Below are positions 6,301 through 11,993 of a DNA stretch of 11,993 nt, one piece after another; position 1 is the first letter of the stretch; each line of letters opens with the position of its first letter. Position numbers and translations under genes: made by a program. The DNA lies in assembly GCA_045531205.1 (NCBI GenBank), contig JAZSDN010000085.1, forward strand, positions 1 through 11,993. The letters are read 5' to 3'. The DNA comes from JAZNQL01 sp045531205. GTDB taxonomy: Bacteria > Bacillota > Clostridia > UMGS1883 > UMGS1540. The notes under the pieces were generated by a model. That model made no database searches and was not told the DNA's origin. It worked only from the letters and a program-made list of their open reading frames with translations.

Positions 6301-7758
6301 TTATTTTTCAAATTTCAATGAAAAGATTTTAGCATCTCTCATTTTAAATCTCAATCTAACTTCCTTACCTGCATATTCAGAAAAGTCTGTCCCGTCAGCA
6401 AAACAAACTTTTCGGTCTATATTATTTCCAAAAATTTCGTAGCTTTCTTTTTTGGAAAGCTGGTTTCCGTCTTTATCCAATACATCAACCTTAATATATC
6501 CGTAAGGAGAGGTAGCAAAGTTTATATGTAAATCTTTGCCTTCAAATATAAGGGGTTTTGTTACAATGGTTTTTTCTTCGCAATCTGCCATGTAGCATGC
6601 AAAACCGTCTTTTCTTATTTCGTAACGATAAAGAGGAGAACTGCATTCTTGAAAATGACCGCCTATTGTATACATGTAATAGGTTTCTCTGCCTGAATCT
6701 ATAAGGTTATAGGCTGCATAGCAGTCGCCATATATCCAATTGCTTTCAGTTTCATATCCCGGAGTTAAAAAAGCTTCGTTGTATCTGTACCAGTTTTCAG
6801 AATCTCGTGAGAACATAAAAACACAGTCGGTAACAGCAATCCCTGAACGCTTTTCATACTTTTCAGATGCTTTTTCTTTTACATCGCGGCTTAAAATTTC
6901 TTCTTCATTCTGTGTCCACTCGGGTCTTTCGGTGTACCTTGTTGGGAAAGCCACCCAAATATGCGGTGCCCGCTCGTACTGCAATACATTATTTGTATAA
7001 ACAGGGTAGTCTTTGCCGTCATAAAATTTAATAGGTTCAGGTTTGCTCCAGTTTTTAAAATCGTCCGAGTACATAACCCGAACATCTCTTATTCCTAACT
7101 TTTTATCCACAATGCGCTCATATTCGAATTTATTGATTTTTTCGTCAAACTCTTCGGGAATTAAATGACAATTACGGATATAAGCTATATATTTTTCTCC
7201 GTCCCAGTGAGCAGTATTTAATGAGTCAAAACGACCATCCTGAGTCATTAAATGCGACCGTTTAAAATGGTATCCGTCAGGCGAGGTATGGCAATAAAGT
7301 CCAAAAACAATATTTCCGTTTTCGTCGGGAACCTTTTCTTCGCCAATAGCCTTATATTTTTCGTCTGGAGGGCAAGCGGGATTTGTATCATAAAAAACAA
7401 AATAATTGTCAAGACCATGGTCGATTACTATGTTATTTACCTGAAGCTCGGGGTGGTCAAAAATATTAAGATGAGGTCTTGTCCAGGTTATTCCGTCATT
7501 ACTTTCTATAACATAAAGGTTTACAGCAGGATTATCCAAATCCTGATTCCAAATTACATAATACATTTTGTAACCTTTATCATCTTTTAAAATGCAAGGA
7601 AAGCTTATAGAATAAACTTCTTCACCCTGATCAAAGGTAAAGCAAGTTTCTTTGAATACAGGCTCCATAAGCCTTTGTGTTGCAGTTGTTTTTTCTTCAT
7701 CTACAAGATAATTGTCCCAAAAAAATTCTCGTTTGTCTTTTAAATCTATTATATTCAT
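6301..7758 (-). CDS. Five-bladed-propeller glycoside-hydrolase-like protein
   Basis: This 485-residue protein has no signal peptide, so it is probably cytoplasmic. It looks like a beta-propeller of the GH32/GH43/GH130/sialidase-like type. Four Asp-box-like turns recur at propeller spacing: ESNDGITW (about 85-92), SPDGYHF (159-165), YSDDFKNWS (230-238) and SRDSENW (317-323). The N-terminus has the family-like FFWDNYLVDE. A C-terminal beta-sandwich-like part begins near 395 (KPLIFEGKDLHINF). The ATG at 7758 was chosen because AAAGGTGG (complement of 7766-7773) sits 7 nt upstream; the TTG two codons earlier would touch that site. It is divergent from the AraC regulator, which likely controls it. 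Exact GH family and substrate are not resolved, and it could be non-catalytic. Confidence 0.75.
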   Translation of the reverse strand: MNIIDLKDKREFFWDNYLVDEEKTTATQRLMEPVFKETCFTFDQGEEVYSISFPCILKDDKGYKMYYVIWNQDLDNPAVNLYVIESNDGITWTRPHLNIFDHPELQVNNIVIDHGLDNYFVFYDTNPACPPDEKYKAIGEEKVPDENGNIVFGLYCHTSPDGYHFKRSHLMTQDGRFDSLNTAHWDGEKYIAYIRNCHLIPEEFDEKINKFEYERIVDKKLGIRDVRVMYSDDFKNWSKPEPIKFYDGKDYPVYTNNVLQYERAPHIWVAFPTRYTERPEWTQNEEEILSRDVKEKASEKYEKRSGIAVTDCVFMFSRDSENWYRYNEAFLTPGYETESNWIYGDCYAAYNLIDSGRETYYMYTIGGHFQECSSPLYRYEIRKDGFACYMADCEEKTIVTKPLIFEGKDLHINFATSPYGYIKVDVLDKDGNQLSKKESYEIFGNNIDRKVCFADGTDFSEYAGKEVRLRFKMRDAKIFSLKFEK

Positions 7759-7781
7759 CACCAAGCCACCTTTCTTTCTAC

Positions 7782-7810
7782 AGTATACTTCTTTTAAACA
7801 ATTTTTTCAA
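7782..7810 (-). promoter_or_regulatory. Sigma-A promoter of the propeller hydrolase / pnuC unit
   Basis: On the reverse strand: TTGAAA (7810-7805), a 17-bp spacer and TATACT (7787-7782). The start would lie near 7775, leaving a leader of about 17 nt that contains the ribosome binding site. Confidence 0.75.
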
Positions 7811-7815
7811 TACTG

Positions 7816-7848
7816 TTTTTCGCCATTTTTTAGAATTTTTGGCAAAAA
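7816..7848. promoter_or_regulatory. Candidate operator in the divergent intergenic region
   Basis: An imperfect inverted repeat, TTTTTcGCCA (7816-7825) and TGGCaAAAA (7840-7848), sits between the -35 boxes of the two divergent promoters. Inside it is ATTTTTTAGAAT (7825-7836), which recurs exactly at 141-152 just before the aldolase gene. The position suits a site for the adjacent AraC-type regulator. Function is inferred from position and symmetry only. Confidence 0.4.
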
Positions 7849-7862
7849 TCAATAGAATCCAC

Positions 7863-7892
7863 TTGACTTTTATATTAAATCTTTGATAGACT
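7863..7892 (+). promoter_or_regulatory. Promoter of the AraC-family regulator
   Basis: TTGACT (7863-7868) is a good -35 box. The -10 is weaker: TAGACT at 7887-7892 with an 18-bp spacer is the best candidate. The start would be near 7899, very close to the coding start at 7918. A weak -10 fits a regulator expressed at a low level. Confidence 0.55.
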
Positions 7893-7917
7893 AATCGATG
7901 AAAGTGTGGTGCAAAGA

Positions 7918-8781
7918 ATGTCTGTAATTATAAGTGAATTTAATGTTCACGTTGAAAACCTTTTTTTCAGAACAATTATTGATTCTTTAGGTTTGACTTG
8001 CGATGAACAAGTACCAGACATAGAAAAAGAACTGCACAACCATACTTCGGCAGAACTTTTTACCTGCGGAAAAGGCGGAATTATAATAAAAACGCAAGGC
8101 GAAACAATAATTTTAAAAGCCGGGGATACGGCAATTATCCCTCCCGGAGTTTTTCATAGAGCAGAACTCTTATCTGAAAGTAGTCAGGGGTACGCAATAT
8201 CTTTTATGTGTTTTGATAATAAGAATAAAAACCGAACTGACTTATATAAATCCTTTTTGATTTTTTTTGAGAAAAAAGAAATAAAAATATATAAAAATAA
8301 ATTTGAAATTTTTGAAAAAGTAAGACAAATATTGGAAGAGAGTAAGAAAAGCGACAACTTTTTACCTGCTTTTCATATGCTTGAATTGATTTTAAATCTT
8401 CTTTCCAAGGAACACAATGTTATTTTGAAAGAAAAACTTGAGGACACAGGCAAAGTTGATTTAAAAAGAATAATGCATCTTGAAGCACTTATAAATCTTA
8501 ACTATATGAAAAACTGGACTTCAGATGATTATGCAGAAAATCTTTTTGTAAGCAAACGCACGCTTGACCGCATATCCAAGAAAAGATTCAATGCCTCATT
8601 ACATCAGACCATTACTCAAAAAAGAATAAAAACGGCTGAAATTTTACTTCTTACAACAAATATGACAATAGAAATGATTTCCTCAAAAGTGGGATTTGGC
8701 TCTGTTTCGAGCTTTTACAAAGAATTCGGAAAGATTTGCGGAGTTTCTCCGGCTAAATACAGAAAGAATAATTCAATTTAA
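7918..8781 (+). CDS. AraC-family transcriptional regulator with N-terminal cupin
   Basis: This 287-residue protein has the two-part AraC layout. Residues about 38-100 form a cupin ligand-binding fold, with LHNHTSAELF and GDTAIIPPGVFH as the typical strands. The C-terminal 100 residues hold two helix-turn-helix units: YAENLFVSKRTLDRISKK, then MISSKVGFGSVSSFYKEFGK followed by the family ending GVSPAKYRKN. It should bind a small sugar-like effector and activate nearby carbohydrate genes. The ATG at 7918 is preferred, with a weak GGTG at 7908-7911; GTG at 7906 or 7909 in the same frame is possible. It is divergent from the propeller hydrolase, its most likely target. Effector unknown. Confidence 0.88.
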   Translation: MSVIISEFNVHVENLFFRTIIDSLGLTCDEQVPDIEKELHNHTSAELFTCGKGGIIIKTQGETIILKAGDTAIIPPGVFHRAELLSESSQGYAISFMCFDNKNKNRTDLYKSFLIFFEKKEIKIYKNKFEIFEKVRQILEESKKSDNFLPAFHMLELILNLLSKEHNVILKEKLEDTGKVDLKRIMHLEALINLNYMKNWTSDDYAENLFVSKRTLDRISKKRFNASLHQTITQKRIKTAEILLLTTNMTIEMISSKVGFGSVSSFYKEFGKICGVSPAKYRKNNSI

Positions 8782-8783
8782 AA

Positions 8784-9033
8784 AGGGAATGTAAAAAAAG
8801 TCCAGACCGCAAAAAACAAGGAAATATAAGAAAAATATTTTGCAAATCTAATTTATAAACAGATAAATTAGGTCGAAAAAATCAATTTTTGATTTTTTCT
8901 TATAATTTTATGTTTTTTGCTATGAACAAACTTCGCCTCTCGACGTACCTTTGTACGCCTTCGGGTAACCTACAGCAAGGCAAAGCCTTGCTGTAGCTCA
9001 GTTTGTCCATTCTGAACATTTTTTCCTATCCCC
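8784..9033. repeat. Hairpin-rich element with imperfect terminal inverted repeats (MITE-like or structured RNA)
   Basis: This 250-bp gene-free stretch begins 3 bp after the regulator stop. Its ends, 8784-8806 and 9011-9033, are inverted repeats matching at 17 of 23 positions. The left half nests GCAAAAAACA (8809-8818) with TGTTTTTTGC (8911-8920), TATAAGAAAAA (8825-8835) with TTTTTCTTATA (8894-8904), CTAATTTAT/ATAAATTAG (8848-8871) and GAAAAAATCAA/TTGATTTTTTC (8875-8899). The right half has ACAAACT (8926-8932) with AGTTTGT (9000-9006), enclosing CGTAC/GTACG (8944-8957) and a perfect 12-bp hairpin CTACAGCAAGGC/GCCTTGCTGTAG (8970-8996). The right half is clearly more GC-rich than its surroundings. 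No coding potential is seen. Confidence 0.6.
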
Positions 9034-9076
9034 AAAAAAAGAGCTGTAAAAAATGATTTTTTTACAGCTCTTTTTT
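9034..9076 (-). terminator. Intrinsic terminator of the asnS/TPR operon
   Basis: GAGCTGTAAAAAA (9041-9053) pairs with TTTTTTTACAGCTC (9057-9070). The seven A residues at 9034-9040 become the T-run for leftward transcription, and T residues at 9071-9078 serve the other direction. It starts directly at the stop codon of the TPR gene and may work both ways. Confidence 0.88.
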
Positions 9077-9901
9077 TTATTTATTTATAGATTCAATTTC
9101 TGCTTCTATTTTAGCAATTCTTTCTCTTATCTGTTTTTTGCTGACAGCTGCCAGGGATGAAAAATTATAGCTTAAAGCTTGTTCCATCTGTTCTATTGCG
9201 CCCTCACGGTTTCCCATAGCATACAAAAGCTCGCCATAATTAAAATAGGGTAGCGGCATTGAAAGATTTTTTTTGATAAGTCCTTTATAAAGCTCGCTAC
9301 TTTTTTCGTATTCGCCCAAATGATAATAGGTAAGAGCTAAATTATCAATTATTGCTTCGCTTGCATTGTCATACTCATAACCCTTAAGGTTGTATTCAAG
9401 AGCTCTGTCAAAATCGCCGCTTAAAATAAGAAAATAACCTAAATTTCCGTATATGTTCGAGCTTTCGCCTTCGTCGTGCAACTTCTGCAAAAGTTCTATA
9501 GCCTCATCAAGCTTTCCCTTTTTCCATAAAAGGAGAGATTTATTCATATCTGTACGAAGCTGCTGATCGTAGTTAAGCTTCATTTTATAAATTCTGTCAA
9601 GAATTTCTTCGGCTTTATCAAATTCGCCCTCGCGCAAACAAACGTATGAAGTATAAATAACATAGTCTGTTTTAGGTTTTGAAAGCTTTATATTCAAAGC
9701 CTTAAGCATTATTCCAAGGGCTTTTTTGGGCGTTTTGTTATATATCATTGCACCATACAGCATCATAAAACCTGTCATATTAAAAAACAGAAAACAAATA
9801 AAAAGTGCCAAAGCCACTAAAACTGCAGGCATAACAGGGAGCAATTTAAAAACATAAAACATACCCACCAAAGGTAAGATAGATGTAAAAAGTAATTTCA
9901 T
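9077..9901 (-). CDS. Membrane-anchored tetratricopeptide repeat protein
   Basis: This 274-residue protein has two hydrophobic stretches at the N-terminus (about 3-20 and 25-52), then a long region of helical TPR units from about 80 to 255. Clear repeats include REGEFDKAEEILDRIYK, KKGKLDEAIELLQKLH, LSGDFDRALEYNLKGYE, HLGEYEKSSELYKGL and AMGNREGAIEQMEQAL. TPRs hold partner proteins, so it is probably a membrane-tethered scaffold facing the cytoplasm. The partner is unknown. It starts one base after the asnS stop, and its ribosome binding site AGGAG lies within the last codons of asnS, so the two are co-transcribed and probably coupled. No functional link to tRNA charging can be inferred from that. 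Confidence 0.85.
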   Translation of the reverse strand: MKLLFTSILPLVGMFYVFKLLPVMPAVLVALALFICFLFFNMTGFMMLYGAMIYNKTPKKALGIMLKALNIKLSKPKTDYVIYTSYVCLREGEFDKAEEILDRIYKMKLNYDQQLRTDMNKSLLLWKKGKLDEAIELLQKLHDEGESSNIYGNLGYFLILSGDFDRALEYNLKGYEYDNASEAIIDNLALTYYHLGEYEKSSELYKGLIKKNLSMPLPYFNYGELLYAMGNREGAIEQMEQALSYNFSSLAAVSKKQIRERIAKIEAEIESINK

Positions 9902-9902
9902 A

Positions 9903-11273
9903 TTAAACTCCTATATGACCTACGGTTCTTGGGAAGGGAAGTACGTCACGGATGTTTGACATACCTGTTATATACATAACTGCACGTTCAAAACCTAAGC
10001 CGAAGCCTGCGTGAGGAGTACCGCCGTACTGACGGAGCTTTACATACCAGTCATAATCTTCGGGATTCATACCCATTTCCTTCATTCTGGAAACCAAAAC
10101 ATCGTAACGCTCTTCTCTCTGGCTTCCGCCTATGAGCTCACCAATGCCGGGAACCAAAAGGTCGGTTGCAGCAACAGTTTTTCCGTCATCATTAAGTCGC
10201 ATATAAAACGCTTTGATTTCTTTGGGGTAATCTGTTACAAAAACAGGCTTGCCGTAAACTTTTTCGGTAAGATATCTTTCGTGTTCTGTTTGTAAATCGC
10301 AGCCCCACGAAACAGGGAATTCAAAGTTTTCGTTGTTTTTAGCTAAAATTTCAACTGCCTCTGTGTAGGTAACTCTTGCAAAATCAGCATTTGCAACAGA
10401 AGTAAGTCTTTCTATAAGTCCCTTGTCAACAAACTTGTTTAAGAACTCAATATCTTCCTTTGCGTTTTCAAGGCAGTAGGAAATAATATATTTTACCATA
10501 GCTTCTGCAAGGTCCATATCGTCAGCCAAATCAGCAAAAGCAATTTCGGGTTCAATCATCCAAAACTCTGCCGCGTGGCGGGGAGTGTTTGAATTTTCGG
10601 CACGGAAGGTAGGACCAAAGGTGTAAACCTTGCCAAACGAAAGAGCCATTGCTTCAGCTTCAAGCTGACCGCTAACGGTAAGGCTTGTTTCCTTGCCAAA
10701 GAAATCTTCCTTCGGCTCATACTTTGCTTCCATATCGTGAGTTGTAACACGGAACATTTCACCCGCACCTTCACAGTCGCTTGCGGTGATAATGGGTGTG
10801 TGAACATACACAAAGCCGTTTTTATTAAAAAATTCGTGAATAGCAAAAGCCGCCATTGAACGTATTCTGAACACAGCCGAGAAAGTATTTGTTCTTGGTC
10901 TTAAATAGTCCATTGTACGCAAAAACTCAAAGGTGTGACGTTTTTTCTGCATAGGATAGTCAGGAGGAGCGGCACCTATTAAGGTAACCTCTTTCGCCCT
11001 GATTTCAAAAGGCTGGGGAGCATCTGGAGTAACAATAATGCTGCCCGAAACACCAATAGCACTGCCAACATTATATTTTGCAACTTCTGCAAAATTGGGC
11101 ATTGCTTCGTCAATTACTATCTGAACTGTCTTAAAAAAAGAACCGTCGTTGATTTCAATAAAACCAAAGTTTTTGGAAACACGGATATTGCGGATCCAAC
11201 CCGAAACAAAAACTTCCTGTTCCTTTAAGTTTTCAAAGTTAGTGTAAAGATCTTTTATAACTGTACGTTTCAT
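9903..11273 (-). CDS. asnS: Asparaginyl-tRNA synthetase
   Basis: This cytoplasmic class IIb synthetase charges tRNA-Asn with asparagine. The 456-residue length is normal. An N-terminal OB-fold anticodon-binding domain (about 20-100, with VSGWIRNIRVSKNFGFIEIND) precedes the catalytic domain. Motif 2 is FRAENSNTPRHAAEFWMIEPE-like from residue 223; the NS after FRAE separates AsnRS from AspRS. Motif 3 is GFGLGFERAV (423-432), and the enzyme ends in the family-typical RDVLPFPRTVGHIGV. The start is supported by AAAGGAGATG about 10 nt upstream and a promoter at 11300-11328. No T-box is visible in its short leader, so amino-acid control of that kind is absent. It heads the operon with the TPR gene. 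Confidence 0.97.
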   Translation of the reverse strand: MKRTVIKDLYTNFENLKEQEVFVSGWIRNIRVSKNFGFIEINDGSFFKTVQIVIDEAMPNFAEVAKYNVGSAIGVSGSIIVTPDAPQPFEIRAKEVTLIGAAPPDYPMQKKRHTFEFLRTMDYLRPRTNTFSAVFRIRSMAAFAIHEFFNKNGFVYVHTPIITASDCEGAGEMFRVTTHDMEAKYEPKEDFFGKETSLTVSGQLEAEAMALSFGKVYTFGPTFRAENSNTPRHAAEFWMIEPEIAFADLADDMDLAEAMVKYIISYCLENAKEDIEFLNKFVDKGLIERLTSVANADFARVTYTEAVEILAKNNENFEFPVSWGCDLQTEHERYLTEKVYGKPVFVTDYPKEIKAFYMRLNDDGKTVAATDLLVPGIGELIGGSQREERYDVLVSRMKEMGMNPEDYDWYVKLRQYGGTPHAGFGLGFERAVMYITGMSNIRDVLPFPRTVGHIGV

Positions 11274-11299
11274 TGTAAATAAACATCTCCTTTCTATAT

Positions 11300-11328
11300 A
11301 TTAAACCATATTCGGCAAAAAAAGTCCA
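11300..11328 (-). promoter_or_regulatory. Sigma-A promoter of asnS
   Basis: On the reverse strand: TGGACT (11328-11323), a 17-bp spacer and TTTAAT (11305-11300). The start would lie near 11293, giving a leader of about 20 nt that begins close to the ribosome binding site. Confidence 0.6.
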
Positions 11329-11357
11329 TACTTTTTATGAAAATTTTGCTAAACATA

Positions 11358-11386
11358 TTGACTTTATTTGAATAAAAGGATAAAAT
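11358..11386 (+). promoter_or_regulatory. Sigma-A promoter of the small membrane protein gene
   Basis: TTGACT (11358-11363), a 17-bp spacer and TAAAAT (11381-11386). The start would be near 11393, about 25 nt ahead of the coding start. It is back to back with the asnS promoter. Confidence 0.75.
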
Positions 11387-11417
11387 AATACAGATAACAA
11401 AAGGAGGAGTTAATTTT

Positions 11418-11828
11418 ATGGCAAAAAATAAGAAAAAGCTTTCAAAGGCAGAAAAACTGAATATTGAAAATAAGATAGTTGCGGCAACCGCAGTAGCACT
11501 CGGTGGCGCAATGGTGCTTATGTTTTTAAATAACTGGGCAAAAAGCGTATACGCAGCAGGAACAATACTTGCAATAAAAATTATAATGTGGCTTGCAGTT
11601 GCAGCAGTAGTAGCAGGCGTTGCAGGATACTTTGTTAAAAAGAATAAAAAGTTTTTATATTCAATTCCTTATTCTGCAGCAGTAGCAGTAATTTTTTACC
11701 AGATTGTTTACGGAATAGCAGGATATCCCCGTGGAACAGACACACGTTTTATAGTAGCATATATAGTATTGGCAGTATATCTTGTTGCATCGTATGTATA
11801 CTACGGAATAAAATCATTAGGAAAATAA
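11418..11828 (+). CDS. Small four-helix integral membrane protein, unknown function
   Basis: This 136-residue protein is not recognised. A lysine-rich N-terminus (MAKNKKKLSKAEK) precedes four predicted membrane helices at about 20-37, 47-73, 79-103 and 111-131. The positive-inside rule puts both termini and the KKNKK loop (74-78) in the cytoplasm. There are no obvious charged or catalytic residues inside the helices. AAAGGAGGAG upstream is a very strong ribosome binding site, and the gene has its own promoter, so it is probably well expressed and monocistronic. No terminator of its own is visible; transcription would meet the hairpin of the IS element end instead. Confidence 0.82.
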   Translation: MAKNKKKLSKAEKLNIENKIVAATAVALGGAMVLMFLNNWAKSVYAAGTILAIKIIMWLAVAAVVAGVAGYFVKKNKKFLYSIPYSAAVAVIFYQIVYGIAGYPRGTDTRFIVAYIVLAVYLVASYVYYGIKSLGK

Positions 11829-11855
11829 AGACTACAAAAAGCCTGTCCTTTTATG

Positions 11856-11895
11856 ATATGCACCCCAAAAGTTAGACACTTTTGGAGGTGCATAT
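11856..11895 (+). mobile_element. Left end of an IS3-family (IS150-type) insertion sequence
   Basis: The sequence CACCCCAAAAGTTAGACA (from 11861) matches the typical terminal repeat of IS150-group elements. It folds into a 17-bp stem, 11856-11872 with 11878-11895, with a five-base loop (11873-11877) and one bulged A at 11886. The right arm contains GGAGGTG, the ribosome binding site of OrfA, so a transcript entering from outside would hide that site. The element continues beyond the window; its right end and target duplication cannot be seen. Confidence 0.78.
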
Positions 11896-11900
11896 TTTTT

Positions 11901-11993
11901 ATGGGTAAAACAGGAAGAAAAAACAAAACATACTCGCCAGAATTCAAAATATCTGTTATAATGGATATGCGAGAACACCACCTTGGGTATTGT
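11901..11993 (+). CDS. IS3-family transposase OrfA, N-terminus (partial)
   Basis: The open frame begins MGKTGRKNKTYSPEFK and continues to the window edge (31 codons). The basic start followed by YSPEFKISVIMDM is typical of the helix-turn-helix OrfA of IS150-group elements, which binds the element ends. GGAGGTG (11884-11890) lies 10 nt before the ATG and is buried in the terminal hairpin. Whether the full element is intact cannot be judged here. Confidence 0.82.
   Translation, partial: MGKTGRKNKTYSPEFKISVIMDMREHHLGYC

Noticed and set aside
7252..7590. Rightward 112-codon frame opposite the propeller hydrolase
   Set aside because: It has no ribosome binding site or recognisable domain, and the opposite strand encodes a coherent full-length protein with repeated Asp-box-like motifs.
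8784..9033. CRISPR array
   Set aside because: The repeated sequences are inverted arms of hairpins, not regularly spaced direct repeats with unique spacers.

Overview
The window looks like chromosome from a low-GC, Gram-positive anaerobe of the Clostridia, probably gut-associated. The evidence is strongly AT-rich intergenic DNA, strong AGGAGG-type ribosome binding sites, near-consensus sigma-A promoters with 17-bp spacers, a T-box riboswitch, and an IS3-type element. This is inference from style; no rRNA or other phylogenetic marker is present except asnS.

Layout. (1) Bases 1-163: the start of a leftward gene (cut off by the window edge) with its own promoter. (2) 164-3884: a rightward four-gene catabolic-looking cluster: a DapA/NAL-family aldolase, an unrecognised Cys/His-containing protein overlapping it by 4 bp, an SDR dehydrogenase and an aldo/keto reductase. 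(3) 3942-5549: a promoter, a tryptophan T-box leader (UGG specifier, UGGC pairing bulge, 12-bp terminator), a 12-codon leader ORF containing one Trp codon, and a lone trpB. (4) 5551-7758, leftward: a PnuC-family vitamin/nucleoside transporter broken by a one-base frameshift, preceded by a five-bladed-propeller glycoside-hydrolase-like gene. (5) 7918-8781: a divergent AraC-family regulator with an N-terminal cupin; a 12-mer in the shared intergenic region recurs just upstream of the aldolase operon. (6) 8784-9033: a gene-free, hairpin-rich element with imperfect terminal inverted repeats, resembling a MITE or structured RNA. (7) 9034-11273, leftward: asnS followed by a membrane-anchored TPR protein. 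(8) 11418-11828: a small four-helix membrane protein. (9) 11856-end: the left end of an IS3/IS150-type element with the start of its OrfA.

How the parts fit. The propeller hydrolase, AraC regulator, aldolase, SDR and AKR together suggest a carbohydrate or sugar-acid utilisation locus. The aldolase lacks the arginine expected of dihydrodipicolinate synthase, so a lysine-biosynthesis role is unlikely. The substrate cannot be read from sequence. The trpB unit appears independent, sensing uncharged tRNA-Trp and probably serving indole salvage, since no trpA is present here. The most unusual items are the unknown second gene of the operon, the T-box plus Trp-containing mini-ORF, and the structured repeat after the regulator.
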